A stretch of DNA of 64,000 bases from Pseudoduganella flava (GTDB lineage: Bacteria; Pseudomonadota; Gammaproteobacteria; Burkholderiales; Burkholderiaceae_D), in assembly GCF_007830495.1 (NCBI RefSeq), contig NZ_VLKW01000001.1, positions 310,001 through 374,000 of the forward strand, in the 5' to 3' direction. Every line of letters begins with the position of its first letter. The stretch's first letter is position 1. A program made the position numbers and the translations under genes. The notes below the pieces were generated by a model. That model made no database searches. It saw nothing but the letters and a program-made list of their open reading frames with translations, and was not told the origin of the DNA. Of the stretch, positions 39,211-47,329 are shown in pieces.

Positions 39211-39966
39211 TTACATCTGCTGGAACAGATGGGTGTTGCCGCGACTGACTTCGAGCTCTTCGCCGCAGTGCTTCACGCGCACCATCTGCCGCCCGCGCAG
39301 GTCGCGCGTCACTTCGGCGATGGCATCCACCCGCACCAGGGTAGAGCGGTGGATGCGCCAGAACTCGTCAGGATCCAGCTCGTCCGCAAGCTCCTTCAGC
39401 GTCTTGCGGATCAGGACTTCGCCCTGCACCGTGCGCACCCGCGTGTATTTCTCGTCCGCCTGGAAGAACAGGATCTCGCGGGTGCTGATCATGCGCAGGC
39501 TGTTGCCTACCTGCGCCTGTATCCAGTGCAGGTAGGCGCGCCCCGGCTCGGCACTGCCATGCCCCAGCAGCCGCGACAGCTGAGCCGCGATATCGGTCGG
39601 GCGCTGGCCGATGCGTGCCTTCAGCCGCGTGCACGTCGTCGCGAGGCGCTCGCCGCCGACGGGTTTCAACAGGTAGTCCAGCGCGCCGTGTTCGAAGGCC
39701 TCGATCGCATACTGGTCGTAGGCCGTCACGAACACGATGTGGCAGCGGTTGAACAGCATGCGCGCGGCTTCGATGCCGGAAATGCCGGGCATGCGGATAT
39801 CGAGGAACACGATGTCGGGCTGGTATTGTCCAGCCAGCGCGATCGCCTCGACGCCGTTGGCCGCTTCGGCCACGATCGTCAGCTCCGGCCAGCAGTCGCG
39901 CAGCCGGGCACGCAGCATGTCGCGCATCGGTTCCTCGTCGTCGGCGATCAGGGCGCTGGCCTTCAT
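39211..39966 (-). CDS. LytTR-family response regulator
   Basis: The product is 251 aa. Receiver domain 1-125 has acidic pocket residues Asp9-Asp10 and phosphoacceptor Asp56 in FLDIRMPG, with the switch Thr and Lys in VTAYDQYA and LLKPVGG. The C-terminal LytTR DNA-binding domain (about 150-251) contains ISTREILFFQADEKYTRVRT and FWRIHRSTLVRVDAIAEV. It belongs to the AlgR/LytR group. ATG overlaps the stop of the cognate kinase by four bases. Targets are not indicated; the PEP-CTERM gene lies about 1.5 kb away. Confidence 0.92.
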   Translation of the reverse strand: MKASALIADDEEPMRDMLRARLRDCWPELTIVAEAANGVEAIALAGQYQPDIVFLDIRMPGISGIEAARMLFNRCHIVFVTAYDQYAIEAFEHGALDYLLKPVGGERLATTCTRLKARIGQRPTDIAAQLSRLLGHGSAEPGRAYLHWIQAQVGNSLRMISTREILFFQADEKYTRVRTVQGEVLIRKTLKELADELDPDEFWRIHRSTLVRVDAIAEVTRDLRGRQMVRVKHCGEELEVSRGNTHLFQQM

Positions 39967-40871
39967 CGTTTCTCCGCGAAGATGTCGGGTGCGAACGGCA
40001 CCCGCACGCTGGACTTGCAGCCGCCTTCGGGCGGCGTTTCGATCAGCAGCTCGGCGCGGCTGCCGTACATCAGCTTCAGGCGCTCGCGCACATTGGCCAG
40101 GCCCACGCCGTCGGCGGCACAGCTGGAGAAGCCGACGCCGTCGTCCTGCACGTCCACCTGCAGCACGTTGCCGGACACGCTGGCGCGGATGTCGATGCGG
40201 CCGCCCTCGATCTTCGGCTCGAGCCCGTGCTTGATCGAATTCTCGATCAGGATCTGCAGCATCATCGGCGGGAACGTGGCGCTTTCCAGCTCGGCCGGCA
40301 CGTCGATCGATACCGCCAGGCGCGACTTCATCCGCGCCTGCATGATCGCCAAATAGGAACGCGACAGCGCGATCTGCCGGCCCAGCGTGGCGTTGCTGCG
40401 CGAGCGCATCTGCGGCAACGTCGAGCGCAGGTAATCGATCAGGTGCTGGTGGATGCGCGCGGCCTGCGGCGGATCCGTCTCGATCAGCTGGCCGATCAGG
40501 GCCAGCGTATTGAACAGGAAGTGCGGCTCGACCTGCGCCTGCAGTGCCGCCATCTGCGCTTCGACGAGGCGGCGCTCCAGCCCTTCCGTGCCGGCCTGCT
40601 CGGCCGCGGCGCGCGCTTCCAGCTCGGCCTTGCGCTTGCCGCCGGCCAGCAGCTTCAGGCCCAGTGAGACGAAGATGAACGCGACGGCCTGCTCGGGCAG
40701 GATCGCCGGCGTGCAGGCCAGCAGCACGGCCAGCACCCACGTGACGACGAGCTGGCGCATCGGCACCTGCGCCAGCCAGTCGAAGAACTGCCACCACAGC
40801 GCGCTGGCGGTATCGCCCAGTTCGCGCACGAATGCCAGCGCTCCCCGGGCGCCGCCGGCCGCCATTCTCAT
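39963..40871 (-). CDS. LytS/AlgZ-type sensor histidine kinase
   Basis: The product is 302 aa. Two hydrophobic helices at about 42-58 and 60-78 anchor it in the inner membrane with almost no periplasmic part. The His_kinase domain has the phosphoacceptor His117 in QVEPHFLFNTLA. The HATPase region has PMMLQILIENSIKHGLE (N box) and DDGVGF / GVGLANVRERL (G boxes). It is the partner of the LytTR regulator just downstream. Its start overlaps the stop of the small membrane protein gene, so the three form one operon. Confidence 0.9.
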   Translation of the reverse strand: MRMAAGGARGALAFVRELGDTASALWWQFFDWLAQVPMRQLVVTWVLAVLLACTPAILPEQAVAFIFVSLGLKLLAGGKRKAELEARAAAEQAGTEGLERRLVEAQMAALQAQVEPHFLFNTLALIGQLIETDPPQAARIHQHLIDYLRSTLPQMRSRSNATLGRQIALSRSYLAIMQARMKSRLAVSIDVPAELESATFPPMMLQILIENSIKHGLEPKIEGGRIDIRASVSGNVLQVDVQDDGVGFSSCAADGVGLANVRERLKLMYGSRAELLIETPPEGGCKSSVRVPFAPDIFAEKR

Positions 40872-41155
40872 TGGCCGCTACCGTGCATGGTGTCGTGCAT
40901 CGCATGCTCGTGCATCGGCACGTCGCGGCGCTGGCCGCCGAGCGCGCCGGCGACGAGCTTCACGAGCAGGAACAGCACGAACAGCGTCAACGCCAGCGGC
41001 AGTACCGTGATCAGCAGGGCCAGCATCACGCAAGCGGCCAGCAGGGCCGGCCACGGCATGCGGTCGAGCCGGCGCATCGCGTGGCTGGCGATGCGGCTGA
41101 TGCCGTCCCATGCCTCGCGCAGCGTTTCGGTGCAGGTCTTGTTGATGGTTTTCAT
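40868..41155 (-). CDS. Small membrane protein upstream of LytS-like kinase
   Basis: The product is 95 aa from ATG 41155 (site CGGAGGA). A basic amphipathic N-terminus (LREAWDGISRIASHAMRRLDRMP) leads into one or two closely spaced hydrophobic helices (PWPALLAACVMLALLITVLPLALTLFVLF as a single region, about 35-66). The tail is rich in His and Met (MHEHAMHDTMHGS), which could bind metal. I do not recognise the family. Operonic coupling with the kinase suggests an accessory or sensing role. This is speculative. Confidence 0.6.
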   Translation of the reverse strand: MKTINKTCTETLREAWDGISRIASHAMRRLDRMPWPALLAACVMLALLITVLPLALTLFVLFLLVKLVAGALGGQRRDVPMHEHAMHDTMHGSGQ

Positions 41156-41427
41156 GGCATATCCTCCGTGATGGCGTGTCGATGATGACACTGTAGCGCC
41201 GCGCGCCACCCCTGCAAACAGCGATCCGACGAATGGAGATTTTCAGGGGCTGATCTGCACCGGCAGGGGACGAACAGCGGAATTGCCACCCCCTCTGGCA
41301 ATAAAGTTAACCAAAAATCGACAAACACCTTGAACTAACGCAAAAGATCCGTCGACTTGTGGTATCCTATTGGCAATAACAATTGCTCTTGAATTAAGGG
41401 CGCCTACAGCCTGCCACGAAGGATCAC
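41156..41427. other. Divergent intergenic region before the PEP-CTERM gene
   Basis: The right half is A+T-rich with direct repeats of TGGCAATAA (41296-41304 and 41371-41379). A candidate extended -10 is TGGTATCCT near 41360-41368. GCAAT-AACA-ATTGC forms a small inverted repeat from 41373. Nothing coding is seen. Confidence 0.4.
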
Positions 41428-42459
41428 ATGTTCCGACCCACTCTCTTTGCCGCCCTGCTGGCAAGCACGTTCGCCGCGCATGCGGCCACCAGCAAGCCCC
41501 TGACGGCCACCCAGGTACTGAACCAGCTGAACGTCGTCTCGCTGGACACGATCAACTCGCAATCGCACGTGGACGGCCGCACGTGGGCCGCCGGCTCCGT
41601 CACCGGCGGCGACTACGGCCAGCACCTGTCCAGCGCTCCAGCGTCGAGCTACGCCGGCCTGACGGCGGGCGGCTCCGCCAGCAACCTGCACGTGAACGGC
41701 GGCGGTGCCGTCGTCGGTGGCTCGCTGGCCAACGCCACCGTCAACTCGGGCGCGTCGGTCGTCAAGGGCGGCGTGGCCAACACGAACTTCAACGGCGCCG
41801 CCTACGTGGCCGGCACCGCCAGCAGCACGAACTTCAACGGTGGCCGTGCCACGTCGCCGACGACGGCCATGCAGGCCAGCAGCGCGGCCGCCACGTCGAC
41901 CGACTTCGGCAAGGTGCTGGGCAACCTGTCCACCGCGATGTCGACGTTGAAATCGACGGACAGCAAGGTGACCATGCAGGGCAACAAGGCCGTGTTCAAC
42001 GCAAAGCCCAACAGCAGCGGCGTCGCCGTGTTCGACCTGACCGCGATCGACGAGCAGCTGTTCAAGCTGGGCGAGTTCCAGTTCAACCTGAACGGCGCCA
42101 CCACCGTGATCCTGAACACGGACGTGAAGACCGCGTCGATCAGCGCCAACTTCCTCGGCGGCGGCGCGCAGGCGATCGGCAGCAAGACGATCTGGAACTT
42201 CTACGATGCGACGAACCTGACGATCGGCAGCCAGTTCGGCGGCGCCGTGCTGGCGACCGACGCGCTGCTGACCAACTACCAGAACATCGAGGGCGGCGTG
42301 TACGTGCACGACCTGAAGCAGTATGGCGAGATCCACCTGCAGGCCTTCACCGGCAACGTCGACTTCGTGGCGGCCGCGGTACCCGAGCCGGACACGGTCG
42401 CGCTGCTGCTGGCCGGCCTCGCCGTGATCGGCGCGGTGCGCCTGCGCCGCCGGGGCTAA
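41428..42459 (+). CDS. Choice-of-anchor A family protein with PEP-CTERM sorting signal
   Basis: The product is 343 aa. A signal peptide ends AAHA-A (about residue 20). A choice-of-anchor A domain follows: internal Gly/Ser/Asn-rich beta-repeats (NLHVNGGGAVVGGSL, ATVNSGASVVKGGVANTNFNGAAYVAG) and the segment GGVYVHDLKQYGEIHLQAFTG. The C-terminus is a full PEP-CTERM signal: VPEPDTVALLLAG, a hydrophobic helix, then RLRRRG. The exosortase/EpsH system should process it and release it at the cell surface, usually with exopolysaccharide. Ribosome site GAAGGA. No exosortase gene is in this window. Confidence 0.92.
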   Translation: MFRPTLFAALLASTFAAHAATSKPLTATQVLNQLNVVSLDTINSQSHVDGRTWAAGSVTGGDYGQHLSSAPASSYAGLTAGGSASNLHVNGGGAVVGGSLANATVNSGASVVKGGVANTNFNGAAYVAGTASSTNFNGGRATSPTTAMQASSAAATSTDFGKVLGNLSTAMSTLKSTDSKVTMQGNKAVFNAKPNSSGVAVFDLTAIDEQLFKLGEFQFNLNGATTVILNTDVKTASISANFLGGGAQAIGSKTIWNFYDATNLTIGSQFGGAVLATDALLTNYQNIEGGVYVHDLKQYGEIHLQAFTGNVDFVAAAVPEPDTVALLLAGLAVIGAVRLRRRG

Positions 42460-42477
42460 GCCCGACCCCGAGGCCGC

Positions 42478-43128
42478 TCAGGCCTGAGGCCGCACGGCCG
42501 CGAGCACCATCGTCACGATGGTGTCCTCGGCCTCGTCGAAATCCTTCTTCAGCAGTTGGCGCCGGTCCAGCACCAGCGCCATCTGCGCCGCGAAGTCCGC
42601 ATACGATTGCGTCATCGCCCAGATCGCGAACAGCAGGTGCGTCGCGTTGACGGGCGCGATGCGGCCCGCGGCGATCCACCGCTCGAACACCTCGATATCG
42701 CGCCGCAGCACCGGCACGACCCGCCGCTTGATCTGCTGCCCGTACAGCTGGGCGCCGCTGATCACTTCCATCGCATACACGCGCGACGCGTACGGCTGCT
42801 CGCGCGAGAAGCGCAGCTTGGCCTGCACGTAGGCGCGCAGCACGTCGGCCGGCTCGGCATCGGGCGCCGCCTGGGCCAGGCTGGACATGCGCGCCAGCCA
42901 TTCGTCCAGCACGTCGTCGAGCACGCGCTCGTACAGCGCCTGCTTGGTGGGGAAGTAGTACATCAGGTTCTGCTTCGACAGGCCGGCCTGCTCGGCGATC
43001 GCGGCCACCGACGTGCCTTCGTAGCCGCATTCGGCGAACACCCGCACGGCGACGGCGGCGACGTCGGCCTCGAGCCGGTCGCGGTTCTGCATGCGGCGCG
43101 ACGCCACGCCAGGCGAGCGGTCATTCAT
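42478..43128 (-). CDS. TetR-family regulator, RutR-like
   Basis: The product is 216 aa. The N-terminal HTH is VRVFAECGYEGTSVAAIAEQAGLSKQNLMYYFPTKQALYERVL, and the C-terminal domain fits RutR (TetR_C_13-like: LRFSREQPYASRVYAMEVISGAQ..., AAGRIAPVNATHLLFAIWAMTQSYADFAAQ). RutR in E. coli senses uracil and controls pyrimidine breakdown. This gene stands at the edge of a pyrimidine degradation cluster, which supports the same role. A matching palindrome lies at 44696-44711. Its start overlaps the end of the MocR-type gene by eight bases, so both are cotranscribed. Confidence 0.85.
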   Translation of the reverse strand: MNDRSPGVASRRMQNRDRLEADVAAVAVRVFAECGYEGTSVAAIAEQAGLSKQNLMYYFPTKQALYERVLDDVLDEWLARMSSLAQAAPDAEPADVLRAYVQAKLRFSREQPYASRVYAMEVISGAQLYGQQIKRRVVPVLRRDIEVFERWIAAGRIAPVNATHLLFAIWAMTQSYADFAAQMALVLDRRQLLKKDFDEAEDTIVTMVLAAVRPQA

Positions 43129-44584
43129 GGCTGCTCCGGATCGAGCGCAGGAAGGTGCGCAGCGCGCGCTCGTGCGCATACGCGACGTTGAAGCGGAACC
43201 AGATCGTCTCGCTCGGCCGCAGCAGGAAGAATTCGCTGGGTGCCAGCAGGATCCCGGCGCGCAGCGCCTCGTCGGCGATCGTGCGGCCGTTGCAGGCCTG
43301 CGTCGGCGCGGCATCCCAGCCGGCGCTGACGAACATGCCGCCGCGCGGCCGCGCCAGCGGCGCCATGCCCACGTCGGCCAGCGCCTCGATCGTCCGTTCC
43401 CGTCCGGCATCCAGCTGGGCGACGAGCTTCTCGACCATGCGCCGGTACGGCCGCGCCGTCACCGCGTGGTAGACCGCGCGCTCGTTCACTTCGGACGTCG
43501 TCAGCCCCGTCAGCATCTTCACCCGCACCAGTTCCGGCATCAGCGAGCCTGACGCGCAGATCGAGCCCACGCGCAGCACGGGCGACAGCGTCTTCGAATA
43601 GCTGCCGACGCGGATCACGCGGCGCAAGCCGTCCATCGCGGCCAGCGACGCCTCGCCCTTGCCGGCCAGCTCGCGGTAGATGTCGTCCTCGACGAGCCAG
43701 AAGTCGAACTGCTCGGCCAGGGCCAGCAGGCGGTGCGCCTGCGCCTGCGACAGCGACGTGCCGAGCGGGTTTTGCAGCACCGTGTTGACGAACATGAGGC
43801 GCGGTTGCGTGCGGCGCGCCTGCTCGGCCAGCGCTTCCAGGTCCAGGCCCTGGGCGCCGCGCGGGATGCCCACCACGTTGCAGCCGTGGTGGCGGATCAG
43901 CGACAGCAGGTTGCTGTAGCCGGGGTCCTCGACGAACACCGTGTCGCCCGGCCGGGTCAGCGTGCGCAGCACCAGGTCGAACGCGTGCGTGGCGCCGTGC
44001 GTCAGCAGCACCTGCTCGGCGTCAAGGGGGAACAGCTCGTCCGTCAAGGTCGCCGCGATGTGCTGGCGCAGCGCCGGGAAGCCGAGCGGGTGGCCATAGC
44101 CGCGCAGCCGGTTGGCCGGGATGCGCATCGCGTGGCGCACCGCGTCGAGGATCGTGTCCTCGCCATACCACTCCGGCGGCAGCCAGCCGGCGCCGACCGG
44201 CAGCGCGTCCGTGACGCCGGAGTACAGTTCCGGCGTCAGCGCATCGACGGCGGCAGGCCCGGCCGCGATGGCGGGGGCCAGCTGGGGAGCCACGTCCTGC
44301 CTGGCGACGAAATAGCCGGAGCCGCGCCGCGAACTGAGCAATCCCTGCGTGACGAGCCGGTCGTAGGCCTCGACGACCGTGAAGGTACTGACGCCATTAC
44401 ACTTCGCGAACAGCCGCACCGACGGCATCTTCGTGCCGACCCGCAGTTCCTTCCCGGCGATCATCGCCGTCAGCACCGCGACGATCTTGTCGACCAGGCT
44501 GCCCTTGCTGGCCCGCTCGATGGCGATCACGGGCCAGGCGGTGGCCGCGGTTTGATCTTGCGCAATGTTCGCTTGATTTTCCAT
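43121..44584 (-). CDS. MocR-type GntR regulator with aminotransferase-like domain
   Basis: The product is 487 aa. ATG 44584 is preceded by TGGAA at a good distance; upstream ATG/TTG codons (44599, 44602) lack one. The N-terminal GntR HTH is LTAMIAGKELRVGTKMPSVRLFAKCNGVSTFTVVEAYDRLVTQG. Residues about 110-487 are a fold-type I aminotransferase domain with the PLP-binding Lys in RVGSYSKTLSPVLRVG and TVFVEDPGYSNLL, YGHPLGFPALRQHIA. MocR proteins sense PLP or amino-compounds such as GABA or beta-alanine derivatives. The divergent target is the omega-transaminase gene, a natural regulator/enzyme pairing. Confidence 0.9.
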   Translation of the reverse strand: MENQANIAQDQTAATAWPVIAIERASKGSLVDKIVAVLTAMIAGKELRVGTKMPSVRLFAKCNGVSTFTVVEAYDRLVTQGLLSSRRGSGYFVARQDVAPQLAPAIAAGPAAVDALTPELYSGVTDALPVGAGWLPPEWYGEDTILDAVRHAMRIPANRLRGYGHPLGFPALRQHIAATLTDELFPLDAEQVLLTHGATHAFDLVLRTLTRPGDTVFVEDPGYSNLLSLIRHHGCNVVGIPRGAQGLDLEALAEQARRTQPRLMFVNTVLQNPLGTSLSQAQAHRLLALAEQFDFWLVEDDIYRELAGKGEASLAAMDGLRRVIRVGSYSKTLSPVLRVGSICASGSLMPELVRVKMLTGLTTSEVNERAVYHAVTARPYRRMVEKLVAQLDAGRERTIEALADVGMAPLARPRGGMFVSAGWDAAPTQACNGRTIADEALRAGILLAPSEFFLLRPSETIWFRFNVAYAHERALRTFLRSIRSSHE

Positions 44585-44695
44585 CGTGCGTTCCAGCATC
44601 AAACTGTAGTGTTTTTGAGACCTGTACGGTTGGAAGGTTTTTCCGATTGTGTATATGTGCCATAGTGAATGGCGTGTCTATTATTGCATCATCAT

Positions 44696-44711
44696 TTTGC
44701 CAACTGGTAAA
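44696..44711. promoter_or_regulatory. RutR-like operator upstream of the omega-transaminase gene
   Basis: TTTGCCA-AC-TGGTAAA is a near-perfect palindrome with the same spacing as the RutR consensus of E. coli (TTGACCA-N2-TGGTCAA), matching its CCA-N2-TGGT core. It lies about 50 bp before ATG 44760, in the space shared with the divergent MocR gene. A RutR-like TetR protein is encoded in the same operon as that MocR gene. Confidence 0.5.
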
Positions 44712-44759
44712 GAATTTTGACGGGCGTCCGATGCCCGCCACGCCCTGACAGGAGACAGC

Positions 44760-46082
44760 ATGAACGCAAGCACGTCCCGTCCCGAATCGCTGGCCGCGTT
44801 CTGGATGCCCTTCACGAACAACCGCGATTTCAAGGCCAGCCCCCGGCTGCTGGTGTCGGCCAGCGGCGTGCATTACCGCGACGTCGACGGCAACCAGATT
44901 CTCGACGGTACCGCCGGCCTGTGGTGCGTGCCGTGCGGCCATGCGCAGCCGAAGATCGTCGCCGCCGTGCGCGAGATGGTCGGCCAGCTGGACTTCGCGC
45001 CGACGTTCCAGATGGGCCACCCGGCGGCCTTCGCGCTGGCCGAGAAACTGATGGCCTACACGAACCACCGCTACGGCCACGTGTTCTACACGAACTCCGG
45101 CTCGGAGGCGGTGGATACGGCGCTGAAGATCGCGCTGGCCTACCACAAGGCACGCGGCGAAGCGTCGCGCACCCGCTTCATCGGCCGCGAGCGCGGCTAC
45201 CACGGCGTGGGCTTCGGCGGCATCTCCGTCGGCGGCATCGCCGCGAACCGCAAGCCGTACGGCACCCTGCTGCCGGGCGTGGACCACCTGCCGCACACGC
45301 ACAACCTGGAGAAGAACGCGTTCACGCGCGGCGAGCCGGAATACGGCGCGCACCTGGCGGACGAGCTGGAACGCATCGTCGCGCTGCACGACGCGTCGAC
45401 GATCGCCGCCGTCATCGTCGAGCCGGTGGCCGGGTCGACCGGCGTGCTGATTCCACCGAAGGGCTACCTGAAGCGCCTGCGCGAGATCTGCACGAAGCAC
45501 GGCATCCTGCTGATCTTCGACGAAGTGATCACGGGCTTCGGCCGCATGACGACGCCGTTCGCGTCCGACTACTTCGACGTCGAGCCGGACATGATGACGA
45601 CGGCGAAAGGCCTCACCAACGGCACCGTGCCGATGGGCGCCGTGTTCACGAAGAGCTTCGTGCACGACGCGTTCATGGATGCGCCGGCGGGAATTGAACT
45701 GTTCCACGGGTACACGTACTCGGGCCACCCGCTGGCCTGCGCAGCATCGCTGGCCACCCTGGAGGTGTTCGAGGAAGAGAAGATCCTCGACCACGCGCAG
45801 GGCCTGCAGGAATACTGGGTCGACGCCGTGTTCTCGCTGAAGGGCCTGCCGCACGTGATCGACCTGCGCTGCATCGGCCTGATCGCCGGCATCGAGCTGG
45901 CGTCGATTCCCGGCAAGCCGGGCGCGCGGGCCTATGGCGCATTCAAGAAGGCGTTCGCGGACGGGGTGCTGATCCGCGTGACGGGCGACATCATCGCGCT
46001 GTCGCCGCCGCTCGTGTTCGAGAAGGCGCACATCGACGAGTTGTTCGGCAAGCTGGCGAAGATTTTGAAGGAGCTCGATTAA
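44760..46082 (+). CDS. Omega-amino acid (beta-alanine):pyruvate transaminase
   Basis: The product is 440 aa, class III aminotransferase. PLP Lys283 lies in TTAKGLTNGTVPMGAV; the Asp binding the pyridine nitrogen is in LLIFDEVITGFGR; FYTNSGSEAVDTALKIAL binds phosphate. DGTAGLWCVPCGHAQPKI and FHGYTYSGHPLACAA match beta-alanine:pyruvate transaminases. It would convert beta-alanine or 3-aminoisobutyrate plus pyruvate to malonate or methylmalonate semialdehyde plus L-alanine, linking the uracil pathway to the two dehydrogenases encoded next. Confidence 0.93.
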   Translation: MNASTSRPESLAAFWMPFTNNRDFKASPRLLVSASGVHYRDVDGNQILDGTAGLWCVPCGHAQPKIVAAVREMVGQLDFAPTFQMGHPAAFALAEKLMAYTNHRYGHVFYTNSGSEAVDTALKIALAYHKARGEASRTRFIGRERGYHGVGFGGISVGGIAANRKPYGTLLPGVDHLPHTHNLEKNAFTRGEPEYGAHLADELERIVALHDASTIAAVIVEPVAGSTGVLIPPKGYLKRLREICTKHGILLIFDEVITGFGRMTTPFASDYFDVEPDMMTTAKGLTNGTVPMGAVFTKSFVHDAFMDAPAGIELFHGYTYSGHPLACAASLATLEVFEEEKILDHAQGLQEYWVDAVFSLKGLPHVIDLRCIGLIAGIELASIPGKPGARAYGAFKKAFADGVLIRVTGDIIALSPPLVFEKAHIDELFGKLAKILKELD

Positions 46083-46100
46083 CCCTGAGACTTACATCAG

Positions 46101-46166
46101 GGGGCAGGTCCCGCGTGCCTGGCGGTGGACAAAATCCGCTGTCCCGTTGCGCGGGACCTGACCCCA
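46101..46166. repeat. Variant family A palindrome
   Basis: GGGGGCAGGTCCCGCG (46101-46116) pairs with CGCGGGACCTGACCCC (46151-46166) with one mismatch. Core is GGTCAGGTCCC in place of GGGTCAGACCC. It lies between the transaminase and ald genes. Confidence 0.65.
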
Positions 46167-46201
46167 GCTCTCACCGCGCATTCCCCACAAAGGAGACAAT
46201 C

Positions 46202-47317
46202 ATGCTCGTAGGCGTACCAAAGGAAATCAAGAACCAGGAATCGCGCGTCGGCCTGACCCCGGCCAGCGTGAAGGAACTCACGCTGCGCGGCCATGCCGTG
46301 CTGGTGCAGCAGAACGCCGGCGCGGCCATCGGCCTCACCGATGCGCTGTACGCGGCGGCCGGTGCGACGATCGTCGACTCGGCGCGCGAGATCTTCGAGC
46401 GGGCCGACATGATCGTCAAGGTCAAGGAACCGCAACCGCAGGAGTGCGCGATGCTGCGCCCGGACCAGATCCTGTACACCTACCTGCACCTGGCGCCGGA
46501 CCCGGAGCAGACGAAGGCGCTGGTGAAGTCCGGCGCCGTCTGCATCGCATATGAAACGATCACCGGGCCGCATGGCGGCCTGCCGCTGCTGGCGCCGATG
46601 AGCGAAGTGGCGGGGCGCATGGCCGTGCAGGCCGGTGCCGCGCACCTGGAAAAATCCAAGGGCGGCATGGGCTTGCTGCTGGGCGGCGTACCTGGCGTGG
46701 CACCCGGCCACGTGGCCATCATCGGCGCCGGCGTCGTGGGCACCAATGCGCTGCAGATCGCCGTCGGCATGGGCGCGCGCGTGACGGTGCTGGACAAGAA
46801 CGTCGAACGCCTGCGCCAGCTCGACCTCGTGTTCGGCAACCGTGTGCAGACGATGTATTCGAACGCGCACACGATCGAGGAAGCCGTGCTGGATGCGGAC
46901 CTCGTCATCGGCGGCGTGCTGGTGCCCGGTGCGGCGGCACCGAAGCTCGTCACGCGCGCGATGGTCGCGCAAATGAAGCAGGGCGCCGTCGTCGTCGACG
47001 TGGCGATCGACCAGGGCGGCTGCTTCGAAACGTCGCACCCGACCACGCACGAGCAACCGACGTTCGTCATCGACGGCGTCGTGCATTACTGTGTCGCCAA
47101 CATGCCGGGCGCCGTGGCGCGCACGTCCACGTTCGCATTGAACAACGCAACGATCACCCATGCCGTCGCCCTGGCGGACAAGGGCTGGCGCGGCGCACTG
47201 GCCGCCAACCCGCACCTGAAGAACGGCTTGAACGTCTGCCAGGGCAAGGTGACGTACGAAGCGGTGGCCCGCGACCTGGGTTACGACTTCGTGCCGCCCG
47301 AAACCCTCCTCTCCTGA
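46202..47317 (+). CDS. ald: Alanine dehydrogenase
   Basis: The product is 371 aa and oxidises L-alanine to pyruvate and ammonia with NAD. Family features: VGVPKEIKNQESRVGLTP at the N-terminus with the substrate Arg15, MIVKVKEPQPQE (Lys ~75), YLHLAPD with the catalytic His ~96, the NAD loop IIGAGVVGTNALQIAVGMGARV, and DVAIDQGG with catalytic Asp ~270. AGGAG ribosome site. It recycles the alanine made by the preceding transaminase back to pyruvate, releasing nitrogen. Confidence 0.96.
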   Translation: MLVGVPKEIKNQESRVGLTPASVKELTLRGHAVLVQQNAGAAIGLTDALYAAAGATIVDSAREIFERADMIVKVKEPQPQECAMLRPDQILYTYLHLAPDPEQTKALVKSGAVCIAYETITGPHGGLPLLAPMSEVAGRMAVQAGAAHLEKSKGGMGLLLGGVPGVAPGHVAIIGAGVVGTNALQIAVGMGARVTVLDKNVERLRQLDLVFGNRVQTMYSNAHTIEEAVLDADLVIGGVLVPGAAAPKLVTRAMVAQMKQGAVVVDVAIDQGGCFETSHPTTHEQPTFVIDGVVHYCVANMPGAVARTSTFALNNATITHAVALADKGWRGALAANPHLKNGLNVCQGKVTYEAVARDLGYDFVPPETLLS

Positions 47318-47329
47318 AAGAGCATTCCG

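Noticed and set aside
41371..41387. Possible sigma54 promoter (TGGCA...TTGCT) before the PEP-CTERM gene, as known for some PEP-CTERM genes
   Set aside because: The GG and GC pairs are separated by 11 bases instead of the strict 10, and the -24 box is TGGCAA instead of TGGCAC.
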